Assembly: GCA_016784625.1 (NCBI GenBank)
Contig: JADHUF010000006.1
Coordinates: 1-26,480 of the forward strand
Direction: 5' to 3'
DNA from: Candidatus Nitrosopumilus sp.
GTDB taxonomy: Archaea; Thermoproteota; Nitrososphaeria; Nitrososphaerales; Nitrosopumilaceae
DNA length: 26,480 nucleotides
In this document: in pieces, positions 1 through 7,182 of the stretch
How the letters are laid out: the number at the start of each line of letters is the position of its first letter
How positions within the stretch are numbered: the stretch's first letter is position 1
The notes under the pieces: generated by a model
The model's database searches: none
Seen by the model: only the letters and a program-made list of their open reading frames with translations
What the model was told of the DNA's origin: nothing
Translations under genes and position numbers: made by a program

Positions 1-337
1 CTCGCCTGCTGCGCCCCATAGGGCCTGGGTCCGTGTCTCAGTACCCATCTCCGGGCTACTCCTCTCAGAGCCCGTACCTGTAATAGTCTTGGTGGGCCAT
101 TACCTCACCAACAAACTGATAGGCCGCAGTCCCATCCTATGGCGATAAATCATTTGGAACACAAACCATTCCAGGTATAGTGTTCTATCGGGCATTATAC
201 TCAGTTTCCCGAGGTTATTCACGTCCATAGGGTAGGTTGACTACGCGTTACTGAGCCGTCTGCCTTGTATTACTACAATGACTCGCATGGCTTAGTATCA
301 ATCCGATAGCAGTCAGGTCCGGCAGGATCAACCGGAT
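1..337 (-). rRNA. 16S ribosomal RNA, 5' part (partial)
   Basis: This is the 5' third of a small-subunit rRNA gene on the minus strand, cut by the window edge at position 1. The minus strand at about 337-314 reads the archaeal 16S start (TCCGGTTGATCCTGCCGGAC), the site of the classical archaeal 21F primer. Further in, the minus-strand complement of 'ctgctgcgccccatagggcc' and 'gtgtctcagtaccca' matches the conserved region around E. coli positions 310-360. The gene is the first of an rRNA operon that continues outside the window. The exact mature 5' end is uncertain by a few nucleotides. Confidence 0.97.
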
Positions 338-552
338 TCTGAATTATTTCTTGATTATTGAAGTACATTTTGTACTTATATTGGAATTGACGGATGCACA
401 TAATCTTCACATTTCAGATTTGATCTTTTGATCAGATCCTCATTTTGTATGCGTAACTGGAGGCCCATGAATCATAACTTGGCATATTGCCATACTTCAT
501 CACGAGCGCCGCCTATTGCGTTACGTATGCAGAAGGTGAAGAATGCAGAAAC
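338..552 (-). other. Pre-16S rRNA leader
   Basis: No protein-coding potential is seen here. The stretch lies between the rRNA promoter and the 16S 5' end and should be transcribed as the pre-rRNA leader. It holds inverted segments: a short hairpin around 417-438 (TGATC, TTTT loop, GATCA core) and complementary arms at 452-457 and 520-525 (CGTAAC/GTTACG). One of these may belong to the processing stem that is cut in archaea, but the partner strand 3' of 16S is outside the window, so the bulge-helix-bulge cannot be verified. Confidence 0.6.
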
Positions 553-562
553 CATATAAACC
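553..562 (-). promoter_or_regulatory. TATA box of the rRNA operon
   Basis: The minus strand reads GTTTATATGGT, a good archaeal TATA box. A start about 25-27 nt downstream would fall near 528-532, giving a leader of roughly 190 nt ahead of 16S. No other comparably strong box lies between the 16S gene and the divergent gene at 677. Confidence 0.6.
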
Positions 563-676
563 ATACGTGAATTTATGCCTGATCGACAAAAAAATTGAAA
601 AAATTACAACAAATTTTTTTCAAGCATTAGACAGACGTAGGCACAAAAATAGATAATCAATGATTCAATAGTTAAA

Positions 677-1996
677 ATGGCAGAAGTGGATTTTGTCAAT
701 TTGCTTTTGGATTACATTAACGAATACAAAAAAAAGACAAAGACTTCAGCTAAACTATTTTCAAAATCTTTGAAACTTCACGTCAATGGTGTTTCTCATA
801 ACATAAGATTTTATGAACCATATCCATTTGTTGTAAAATCATCTTTAGGAAAAAATCTAGTGGATTTAGATAACAACAAGTATACAGATTATTGGATGGG
901 TCATTGGAGTTTAATTTTAGGACATGGTCCAAAAAATGTCAAAGAGTCTTTGAGAAAGCAGATTGAAAAAAGTTGGATGTATGGAACAGTAAATGAACAG
1001 ACAATAAAATTATCAGAGTTAATCTCAAAAGCAGTTCCAGTTGCTGAAAAAATTCGCTATGTAACATCAGGAACTGAAGCTACAATGTATGCAGTAAGAT
1101 TAGCTCGCTCAGTGACCGGTAGAAAAATTATTGCAAAAATTGATGGGGGATGGCATGGATATACTTCAGATTTACTAAAGAGTGTGAATTGGCCATTTAC
1201 AGAATCAGAAAGTAGTGGAGTAGTAAATGAAGAAAAAATTGTTTCAATTCCATACAATGATTTAGAAGAGTCATTAAAGATTCTAAAAAAACATGCAAAA
1301 GACTTGGCAGGAGTCATAATTGAACCAATATTAGGTGGGGGTGGATGTATTCCAGCCACAGCAGAATATCTAAAAGGAATTCAAGAATTTATTCACAAAA
1401 ATAAATCGTTATTTATTTTAGATGAGATAGTAACGGGTTTTAGATTTAGATTTGGATGTCTTTATCCAACTATGAAATTAGATCCTGATATTGTAACTTT
1501 GGGAAAAATTGTAGGAGGTGGAATGGCAATTGGAGTTATGTGCGGTAAAAAAGAGATAATGGAATATGCAGATACTACTGGAAAGAAAAAATCAGAACGA
1601 AGTTATGTTGGAGGAGGAACGTTTTCTGCAAATCCCGCATCAATGGTTTCAGGTTATGCAACACTTAGTCATTTGAAATCAAAAAAATCAGTCTATTCAA
1701 AAATCAATGAATTGGGGGATTATGCCAGAAAAGAGATTGGAAATGTATTTGATGGTAAAGTAATAGTCACTGGAAAGGGTTCATTGTTTATGACTCATTT
1801 TCTAAAAGATGGAATCACTGAAATTACAAATTCAGCACAAGCTGCAAAATGCGATGGAGTAAAACTTGCAAAATATCATTTCAAGATGATATCTCATGAT
1901 GGAATATTCTTTTTGCCCGGTAAACTCGGGGCAATTTCAGATGCTCATTCCAAAGAAGACATTAAGAAAATAGTTTTAGCATCTGAGAATTTTTAG
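677..1996 (+). CDS. Class-III PLP aminotransferase, glutamate-1-semialdehyde aminomutase-like
   Basis: A 439-aa fold-type I PLP enzyme of the class-III aminotransferase family. Visible motifs are [14 protein letters not shown] (PLP phosphate binding), LDEIVTGFR (aspartate that contacts the pyridine nitrogen), and [10 protein letters not shown] with the Schiff-base lysine at K277, followed by GGTFSANP near residue 317. The order and length (about 430 aa) match glutamate-1-semialdehyde 2,1-aminomutase (HemL), which makes 5-aminolevulinate for tetrapyrroles. However, WHGYTS replaces the usual YHGH-type segment and SANP the usual GNPL, so a related aminotransferase with another substrate is possible. 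The gene is divergent from the rRNA operon. AAAATAGATAA about 25-30 nt before the ATG may be its TATA box, which would make the mRNA nearly leaderless. Confidence 0.75.
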   Translation: MAEVDFVNLLLDYINEYKKKTKTSAKLFSKSLKLHVNGVSHNIRFYEPYPFVVKSSLGKNLVDLDNNKYTDYWMGHWSLILGHGPKNVKESLRKQIEKSWMYGTVNEQTIKLSELISKAVPVAEKIRYVTSGTEATMYAVRLARSVTGRKIIAKIDGGWHGYTSDLLKSVNWPFTESESSGVVNEEKIVSIPYNDLEESLKILKKHAKDLAGVIIEPILGGGGCIPATAEYLKGIQEFIHKNKSLFILDEIVTGFRFRFGCLYPTMKLDPDIVTLGKIVGGGMAIGVMCGKKEIMEYADTTGKKKSERSYVGGGTFSANPASMVSGYATLSHLKSKKSVYSKINELGDYARKEIGNVFDGKVIVTGKGSLFMTHFLKDGITEITNSAQAAKCDGVKLAKYHFKMISHDGIFFLPGKLGAISDAHSKEDIKKIVLASENF

Positions 1997-1999
1997 ATA

Positions 2000-2353
2000 T
2001 CAATCCTCTGGGAAATTCTTATTTTTCCATAAAGTTAATTCTGCAAAGATATCAACATAATTTTCAGATTTTATGGTGATATGAACATGAGCAAAAAGAT
2101 CACCTAATTGCGCCTCAAATATTATGGTACATTCTTTTTTGAAAAAAGGAACAGTAATTCCAATTTTTTTCAAAGAGTAAAATTCAATATTTCCAACTAG
2201 TATTGTTTTTTCCTTTATTGTGATTGGGATTTTTTCGGGATTTTTGTTAATGGATTCATCTAACTCTTTTTGTATGGAGTCATCCCAAATTTGGGAATCC
2301 TGAGGCCATCTATGAACATGTACTTTATCAGATGAATACGTAAGGAAAGACAT
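2000..2353 (-). CDS. Hypothetical protein (117 aa)
   Basis: I do not recognise this protein. It is soluble, with alternating beta-type segments (PITIKEKTILVGN, IGITVPFFKKECTIIF, AHVHITIKSENYVDIFAELTLW) and no cysteine motif or membrane segment. The frame extends to a TTG at 2359, but the ATG at 2353 is the better start. It is convergent with the aminotransferase, only 3 nt apart, so the two share a 3' region. The repeated HVHR and AHVH segments are noticeable but not a known catalytic motif. Confidence 0.65.
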   Translation of the reverse strand: MSFLTYSSDKVHVHRWPQDSQIWDDSIQKELDESINKNPEKIPITIKEKTILVGNIEFYSLKKIGITVPFFKKECTIIFEAQLGDLFAHVHITIKSENYVDIFAELTLWKNKNFPED

Positions 2354-2429
2354 AATCAAAATAATTTTTGATTCAAATTAAGCGTATCTTCTAAATTCAG
2401 ATTTTTATAATTAATCATTCTAGAAAAAT

Positions 2430-2549
2430 ATGGAAAAGAAAAAAGAAGGAAAAGAAGCCTATGCAACTGAAGACCCCACAGATACTTCTGCCAAAGAACA
2501 AGAAGAAATGGCAAAAGAGGCAATCAAGAAATTCAAGTCACTAAGTTAA
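2430..2549 (+). CDS. Small charged protein (39 aa)
   Basis: A short ORF beginning MEKKKEGKEAYATEDPTDTS and ending in KFKSLS. It is highly charged (Lys/Glu rich), has no hydrophobic segment, and its C-terminal half (AKEQEEMAKEAIKKF) looks like a single amphipathic helix. TTTTTATAATTAATC at 2402-2416 is a TATA-like box at the correct distance for a leaderless start at 2430, and the ORF lies just upstream of the TPR gene on the same strand. Function unknown. Support is promoter position and amino-acid composition only. Confidence 0.5.
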   Translation: MEKKKEGKEAYATEDPTDTSAKEQEEMAKEAIKKFKSLS

Positions 2550-2586
2550 GCCAAACTTTCATTAGCAGTATTATTTTTTAGAAATT

Positions 2587-3405
2587 ATGGGATTGTTTGG
2601 CTCTAAAGAAAACCCAGAAGATATGATACATCATGCAATGTCCATTATGGGAAAACAGCCAAAAGCCGCCATATCATTATTTGATAAAATTCTAAAACAA
2701 GATTCTAAGAACACTTTAGCATTATTTAACAAAGGTTTAGCTCTAAATCAGAGAAAAAAGTATAGTGATGCAGTTACTTGTTTTGATAAATTATTAGAAA
2801 TTGACTCAAAAGATGCTCAAGCATTAAACAATAAAGGAATTGCAATGGCAGAGATGGGAAATCTTCAAGAAGCATCAGAGTGTTATGATAAAGCAATAGA
2901 GGCAGACCCAAAATATGCTGCATCTTATTTTAACAAAGGAGTATTACTTGATAAATTACAAGAACCCAAAGAAGCACTAGTTGCTTTAGAAAAAGCAATT
3001 ACTATAGATCCCAGAAAACCAAACGCCCTAGTCTACAAAGGAATTGTACTAGGTAAAATGAAAAGACATGAAGAAGCCTTAAACTGTTTTCAAAACATTT
3101 GTAAAAAATACCCAAATAATTTAGATGCATTTTTTCAAAAAGGCATTCAATTAGCAGAATTAGAACAACACGAAAAAGCACTAAAAGTATTTGATGAAAT
3201 TCTTGCAAAATACAAAGACAATGTGAATGTCATTTATGCAAAAGCACGAAGCAAAGCAGCATTAGAAATGTATCCAGAGGCATTAGAATTATTAAAACAA
3301 GCAGTTACTAAAGATCCAAAACTAATTCGTAAATGGGCAAAAGAAGAAAAAGCATTTACTCAATTACATAATGATGATAAATTCAGAGCACTAGTAAAAT
3401 TATAA
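2587..3405 (+). CDS. Tetratricopeptide repeat protein
   Basis: A 272-aa protein made almost entirely of TPR motifs, a helical scaffold for protein-protein contacts. About six to seven 34-residue repeats can be followed from residue 25 to 240, each with the A-x-x-x-F/Y-N-K-G and A-x-x-x-F/Y-D-K/E-A pattern and the closing D-P/D-S (for example ALNNKGIAMAEMGNLQEASE and ASYFNKGVLLDKLQEPKEAL). No signal peptide or enzymatic domain is present; it starts with MGLFGSKE, an N-terminus resembling several other small proteins in this window. The 3' end overlaps the convergent gene by 6 nt. The binding partner cannot be inferred. Confidence 0.9.
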   Translation: MGLFGSKENPEDMIHHAMSIMGKQPKAAISLFDKILKQDSKNTLALFNKGLALNQRKKYSDAVTCFDKLLEIDSKDAQALNNKGIAMAEMGNLQEASECYDKAIEADPKYAASYFNKGVLLDKLQEPKEALVALEKAITIDPRKPNALVYKGIVLGKMKRHEEALNCFQNICKKYPNNLDAFFQKGIQLAELEQHEKALKVFDEILAKYKDNVNVIYAKARSKAALEMYPEALELLKQAVTKDPKLIRKWAKEEKAFTQLHNDDKFRALVKL

Positions 3406-4173
3406 AACTTTTTTTCTTACAGCATCTATACGAATAATGCCAACTTTCTTTTTTGGTCCAATTAGTCTTGCTTCAAAGATTGGAACATAAATTTCAGTAA
3501 TTTCACGCAAAATAAACTCATCATTAAGATGCCTCACATTTGCCTCTAAGGGTTTTTTCAGTTCTAATTGAAGTTTTTTTATTGCATCATCATATGTGAT
3601 TTCAGGTTTTTTGGTATTTTGTGCATTTTTTTCTAATATTCTTTTTGGGTAATTTTCAGTTGTTTTTGCATTAATTTTAAAGGGAAATTTCAAGTCATTT
3701 CCATGATGATCAAATGTTAATTCACCTTCTTCTTCAACAAACACATGTTCTTCTAATTTCAAATCAATCTTGTTTTTACCACGCTTACCAACAAATGCCT
3801 TTTGTAAAGCAGATTTTGAGCGGATGGGAAAAATTCCATCACCTAAGACAACTTCACGAATATTAGAATCAACAGATATGCTATGACTTGTTTTTCTAAA
3901 ATAATCTGCAAGATATTTTCCAGAAACCATCAATATGCACTCATAGTTTAATTTTATAGAATGAACATGGACATCTTCTTTTTTTGGTCTAGAAAGCAAC
4001 GACTTGAAGGGATTTGTTTTCTTTTGATCAACAATCTCCATTGCTTGGTTTTCTTCAATGTTTTTTTTCAAAACAACAGTCTTTACATCATCAGTTTGTG
4101 TCAAAACTAACCAAATTATGGAATTCCATCTATTAAACCAATTCCAGTAAGAAAGAAATAATAGATTTGACAT
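3400..4173 (-). CDS. Hypothetical protein (257 aa)
   Basis: Not recognised. The first 25 residues are rich in aromatic and hydrophobic residues (LLFLSYWNWFNRW, IIWLVL), then a polar linker, and from about residue 65 a mixed alpha/beta body ending in ITEIYVPIFEARLIGPKKKVGIIRIDAVRKKVL. The last segment suggests a beta-rich terminal domain. The N-terminus is uncertain: ATG at 4173 gives the hydrophobic stretch, while the internal ATG at 4041 (MEIVDQKK) would remove it. CAATATATCC near 4206-4216 could be a TATA box for the longer form. Only 12 nt separate it from the divergent SHOCT gene, so the two promoters must overlap coding DNA. Confidence 0.7.
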   Translation of the reverse strand: MSNLLFLSYWNWFNRWNSIIWLVLTQTDDVKTVVLKKNIEENQAMEIVDQKKTNPFKSLLSRPKKEDVHVHSIKLNYECILMVSGKYLADYFRKTSHSISVDSNIREVVLGDGIFPIRSKSALQKAFVGKRGKNKIDLKLEEHVFVEEEGELTFDHHGNDLKFPFKINAKTTENYPKRILEKNAQNTKKPEITYDDAIKKLQLELKKPLEANVRHLNDEFILREITEIYVPIFEARLIGPKKKVGIIRIDAVRKKVL

Positions 4174-4185
4174 ATCACAAAAATC

Positions 4186-4551
4186 ATGGGAACAAGAAAA
4201 AAAGGTGGATATATTGAAAAATTTCTAAAAAAAGCAGACAAAGCACTACAAGAAGGAGTCAAAAAGGCAGATGAGGTGCTAGAGGATGCAGTTGAGCTTG
4301 GAGCAATGACTGCAAAACAAGCAAGTAAAGCAGGCAAAGATCTTCGCACGCAAGCAAAAAAAGAAAGAGAATCACTACAGAAAAAAGGAATTGAAAAAAT
4401 CAGTAAAGGAATCACTGTTGCAAAAAATGCCACATCAAACACTAGTGAAAATTTAGAGATGCTAAAAAAACTTGGAAAGTTAAGAAAAGCTGAAGTCATT
4501 ACTGAAAAAGAATTCCAAGCAAAGAAAAAGAAAATTTTGGATAGAATATAG
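4186..4551 (+). CDS. Small helical protein with C-terminal SHOCT-like domain
   Basis: A 121-aa, lysine-rich, wholly helical protein. The last 30 residues (LEMLKKLGKLRKAEVITEKEF and following AKKKKIL) fit the SHOCT pattern: a first helix, a turn with '(D/A)-G/E-x-I-T-x-x-E-F', and a second helix with K-K-x-x-L-L. SHOCT is a short oligomerisation domain usually found at protein termini. Upstream, residues 10-80 form an amphipathic, coiled-coil-prone region (KKADKALQEGVKKADEVLED). GAAATAATAG at about 4155-4164 could be the TATA box. It is followed after 2 nt by the first cupin gene, so the genes are probably co-transcribed. Confidence 0.75.
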   Translation: MGTRKKGGYIEKFLKKADKALQEGVKKADEVLEDAVELGAMTAKQASKAGKDLRTQAKKERESLQKKGIEKISKGITVAKNATSNTSENLEMLKKLGKLRKAEVITEKEFQAKKKKILDRI

Positions 4552-4553
4552 AA

Positions 4554-5009
4554 ATGAAAAAATCAAACATCCATGGTTTTGGAGATAAAAGAAAAGTAAA
4601 CCCTAATTGGTTTACAAACAAAACATGGATGAAGGTTTTATCAGAAAAGATAAAATCAAAAGAACAGGACATCTATCATGTTCATTTTGAGAAAGGATCT
4701 AAAACAAAACTTCATTGGCATAATGGAAATCAAGTACTAATTGCAACAAAAGGTAAAGGAAGTATGGAGATCTTTAAAAGATTTGGTTCAAGTAAAAATA
4801 ATTTCAAGATTAGAAAAATACAGAAATTCACACTTAATGAAGGAGATATTGTACACATTCCAGCAAAAACACTTCACACACATGGCTCAATTGACAAGAA
4901 AAAAACATTTTCTCACATTGCAATAAACATCTTACCTAAAAAAAATTCAACATACAAAACAATATGGTACGAGTCAGATTTTAAAACAAAAGTTTCAGAA
5001 ATCATTTAG
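4554..5009 (+). CDS. Cupin-domain protein (first of tandem pair)
   Basis: A 151-aa single-domain cupin. Motif 1 is visible as KLHWHNGNQVLIATKGKG (two metal-ligand histidines in H-W-H; the usual glutamate position is a glutamine, Q in NQVL) and motif 2 as GDIVHIPAKTLHTHG with the fourth ligand histidine. The family is a small beta-barrel used by dioxygenases, isomerases and sensors; the substrate cannot be predicted. It starts 2 nt after the SHOCT gene and ends 5 nt before a second cupin gene, so the three form an operon-like cluster. Confidence 0.85.
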   Translation: MKKSNIHGFGDKRKVNPNWFTNKTWMKVLSEKIKSKEQDIYHVHFEKGSKTKLHWHNGNQVLIATKGKGSMEIFKRFGSSKNNFKIRKIQKFTLNEGDIVHIPAKTLHTHGSIDKKKTFSHIAINILPKKNSTYKTIWYESDFKTKVSEII

Positions 5010-5014
5010 AAAAC

Positions 5015-5377
5015 ATGTCACTAAGAAAAAATTCTGAGATTAAATATATCCAAGGAGATGAAGGTACGAAAATTAAACAATATTTTCATCCACATAACAC
5101 ACTAAACGGAATCAATTACAGTATAGCACAATTTATCCTAGAACCAGGAAAAAAATCTAAACTTCATAAAATTAGATCATCAGAAATATACTATATTTTA
5201 GAAGGGAATGGGAATTTGATGATAAATGAAGATAGTCATAATCTTGAAAAAGATGATTCAGTATATGTCCCACCAAATTCAAAACAATTCATTGAGAATA
5301 TAGGCTCAAATAATTTGAGATTTTTATGTATTGTAGAGCCTGCATGGAAAGCAGATGATGAAACCATATTAGAATAG
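5015..5377 (+). CDS. Cupin-domain protein (second of tandem pair)
   Basis: A 120-aa cupin related to mannose-6-phosphate isomerase-like small cupins. Motif 1 reads KLHKIRSSEIYYILEGNG and motif 2 DDSVYVPPNSKQFIENIG. The barrel glycine and proline positions are well kept, but of the four metal ligands only the first histidine and the glutamate (SSEIYYI) remain: the second histidine is I and the motif 2 histidine is Q. A metal-free binding role, or an unusual metal site, is therefore likely. It lies 5 nt after the first cupin gene. The pair could act as a heteromer; that is speculation from adjacency. Confidence 0.85.
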   Translation: MSLRKNSEIKYIQGDEGTKIKQYFHPHNTLNGINYSIAQFILEPGKKSKLHKIRSSEIYYILEGNGNLMINEDSHNLEKDDSVYVPPNSKQFIENIGSNNLRFLCIVEPAWKADDETILE

Positions 5378-5438
5378 ATAAGATTTAGCACAAATTATGT
5401 ACAATTGTTTTTAAGATATTACAAATCTGTATTTCATA

Positions 5439-6101
5439 GTGAATGCATATCAAGCACAAAAATTACTAAACGTAAAACAAGATTCATCTCAAGAAGAGAT
5501 CAAGGCAGCTTATCGAAAGATGGCACTAGAACTACATCCTGATAAAAATAAAAACAAGGATGAAGATACTGAATTTAAAAAAATTACTGAGGCATACCAC
5601 CATCTTAAAAATAATAACACATCAGCATATCAAGAATATACTCCAAGTAAATCAAAGACAAACTTTAAGAAAAAACCACAATGGGGAGTTCCAAATGGTG
5701 AAGAAATTCCAGAACAAGATTGGAGTAAATACACTAAAGAATTTGAAGAAGGGAATCCTGATTTTTGGAAACAATATGAGAAAAAATTCTGGGAGGAATA
5801 CAATGCACATATACGCCCAGATGGCAAAAATGGGGAATTTGATAAAGCAAAAGAGCCTAAAAAACAACCAACTCTTTTCACTAATGTAGATGAAACTTTG
5901 TGTATTGGTTGTTGTAGTTGTGAAACTATTGCACCAGATGTTTTTGAGATAAATAAAAAAACTCAATCAAATCCTAAATCATCAGTAATTAATCAAAAAG
6001 GTGCAGGAGTAAATAAAATAATGAGTGCTGCAGAAACTTGTCCAACAAAAGCAATTAGTGTAAAAAATTTAGATACAAAAGAAAGAATGTATCCTCATTG
6101 A
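5439..6101 (+). CDS. DnaJ-ferredoxin fusion protein (J domain plus 4Fe-4S domain)
   Basis: A 220-aa protein with a J domain at residues 1-57, carrying the HPD motif at 33-35 that stimulates DnaK ATPase, a linker rich in Trp and acidic residues (81-140), and a C-terminal ferredoxin domain. The cluster ligands are C155, C158 and C161 in CIGCCSC and C201 in the TCPTKAI segment, consistent with one 4Fe-4S cluster; C159 is extra. This architecture (DnaJ-Fer) is known from Nitrososphaerota and from plant and algal chloroplast lineages, and has been discussed as a case of gene transfer between them. Start is GTG at 5439; no in-frame ATG precedes the J domain. Convergent with the HIT gene, 2 nt apart. 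It may couple chaperone recruitment to redox or iron-sulfur state. Confidence 0.92.
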   Translation: MNAYQAQKLLNVKQDSSQEEIKAAYRKMALELHPDKNKNKDEDTEFKKITEAYHHLKNNNTSAYQEYTPSKSKTNFKKKPQWGVPNGEEIPEQDWSKYTKEFEEGNPDFWKQYEKKFWEEYNAHIRPDGKNGEFDKAKEPKKQPTLFTNVDETLCIGCCSCETIAPDVFEINKKTQSNPKSSVINQKGAGVNKIMSAAETCPTKAISVKNLDTKERMYPH

Positions 6102-6103
6102 AA

Positions 6104-6511
6104 TTATATTTTTAATTTATTATTTAGATCTGCAATTTCAGATTCAGATAGTTTCAATTCAGAAGTAAACATGCTATGAATTGCACCTGCAGAATCTTCT
6201 TTACTTCGTGGAACTAGATGCACATGAACATGAGGAACTTCTTGTCCTGCGTCAAATCCATTGTGTACTGCAACTAAAGTTGCACCAGTTAGAGCATCTA
6301 CTTTAGAGATCATCAGATGAACAAGAGAAAATAGATCCGTATTTTCTTCAGAACTCATATCTTGAATTTTTTGATGGTGATTTTTGGGTATAACAAGTAC
6401 ATGTCCCTTTGCAAGAGGGAATGCATCTAAAAAAGATACAGAGTTCGAAGTTTCTTTAAGAATTTTTGCAGGAATCTCACCTGAAATGATTTTACAAAAA
6501 ACACAATCCAT
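6104..6511 (-). CDS. HIT family (histidine triad) nucleotide hydrolase/transferase
   Basis: A 135-aa HIT protein of the Hint/HinT-like branch. It begins CVFCKIISGEIPAKIL with the zinc-type CxxC at residues 3-6 and ends with the triad HVHVHLVPR (H94, H96, H98), the middle of which is usually the nucleophile acting on AMP-linked substrates. The segment VHNGFDAGQEVPHVH is typical of the family, and length is normal. Probable role: hydrolysis of nucleoside phosphoramidates or adenylated by-products. A TATA-like TTTAATATTTT lies about 25 nt before the ATG. Confidence 0.93.
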   Translation of the reverse strand: MDCVFCKIISGEIPAKILKETSNSVSFLDAFPLAKGHVLVIPKNHHQKIQDMSSEENTDLFSLVHLMISKVDALTGATLVAVHNGFDAGQEVPHVHVHLVPRSKEDSAGAIHSMFTSELKLSESEIADLNNKLKI

Positions 6512-6548
6512 AAAAAATCATTAGAGTTTCAAAATATTAAATCATCTA

Positions 6549-6827
6549 TTATGGCTCAACAATTGATGCCCATGCAAGATCTTTGCCAAACTTTATGGTT
6601 GCATTATCACCTGGATTTAGAGTACAATTTTTAATCGTCTTTGGAATATTGTCAGTAGTTTCAACATAACATATGCCATCATCATTTAATAAAATTATTA
6701 CATCCTCAAATACATCCTCACGAATTAAATGCCAAAAGGGAAAAACCATTGTAGATAAGACAATTCCTGCAGTAACAAAGGCACCAATAAAGACCAGAGT
6801 TGTTTTTTGGCTTGAGCTTAATTCCAT
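6549..6827 (-). CDS. Small membrane-anchored protein (92 aa)
   Basis: Not recognised. One transmembrane segment near residues 10-32 (TTLVFIGAFVTAGIVLSTMVF) follows a short polar N-terminus, and a ~60-residue beta-type tail (VIILLNDDGICYVETTDN ... TLNPGDNATIKFGKDLAWASIV) would lie outside the membrane, containing two cysteines that could form a disulfide. The frame is open to GTG 6848, but the ATG at 6827 directly follows the stop of the upstream zinc-finger gene (TAAAATG, 1 nt gap), so I chose it; the longer starts would overlap that gene. The two are probably an operon. Confidence 0.6.
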   Translation of the reverse strand: MELSSSQKTTLVFIGAFVTAGIVLSTMVFPFWHLIREDVFEDVIILLNDDGICYVETTDNIPKTIKNCTLNPGDNATIKFGKDLAWASIVEP

Positions 6828-6828
6828 T

Positions 6829-6996
6829 TTACCATAAGCCACCATCACCAGAATTTGGATCTAATTTCTTTTCTGGAATATTCCCGTGTGCCTTTTTCAT
6901 GTGTTTTTTCAAACGTTCAGGATCATGTAATTCAGTACCACATTTTTCACACTTTGTTTGATTTTCATCCTCTTTTTTCCGTTTGAATAAACCCAT
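6829..6996 (-). CDS. Small C2H2 zinc-finger protein (55 aa)
   Basis: A short ORF starting MGLFKRKKEDENQTK. It holds one C2H2 finger: C16 and C19 (CEKC), then H32 and H37 (KKHMKKAH) with the L-K-K-H spacing of classical fingers, and a polar tail ending GDGGLW. Such single-finger small proteins are common in Nitrososphaerota; DNA, RNA or protein binding is possible. The stop codon abuts the start of the membrane protein gene, suggesting co-transcription. TTTTAATG centred near 7023 is a TATA candidate at the distance expected for a leaderless start. It also resembles the finger protein at 13579 in the first residues. Confidence 0.75.
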   Translation of the reverse strand: MGLFKRKKEDENQTKCEKCGTELHDPERLKKHMKKAHGNIPEKKLDPNSGDGGLW

Positions 6997-7009
6997 TATC
7001 TGATAAATT

Positions 7010-7056
7010 TTTGAAATACATTAAAAGGTATGCGAATCATCCTTATAATCTTCAAG
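7010..7056. promoter_or_regulatory. Copy of recurring promoter/operator module (downstream of glnA)
   Basis: The plus strand reads AAATACATTAAAAGGTATGC and then CCTTATAATCTTCAAG. Nearly the same pair of elements appears at 8831-8873 (AAATACATGATAAAGGTTAC, then CCTTTATAATCTTCAAG). It sits upstream of the C2H2 gene at 6996 and downstream of glnA. It may be a promoter for the finger gene, for a plus-strand RNA, or a regulator site. Confidence 0.4.
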
Positions 7057-7182
7057 ATTTTTGTATAAGATTCAACTCCACGGGAATTTATCTACCAAAT
7101 TGGGGATAAAAATAGATGCAGATATGTGTAAAAATTGAATTTGTGGAGGATTCTAATTACAACAAGAGATGTTTGGAATTAA

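Noticed and set aside
5560..5966. Several frames of 80-109 aa inside the DnaJ-ferredoxin gene
   Set aside because: The J domain and ferredoxin motifs show that the frame from 5439 is the real one; the others are chance frames in AT-rich DNA.
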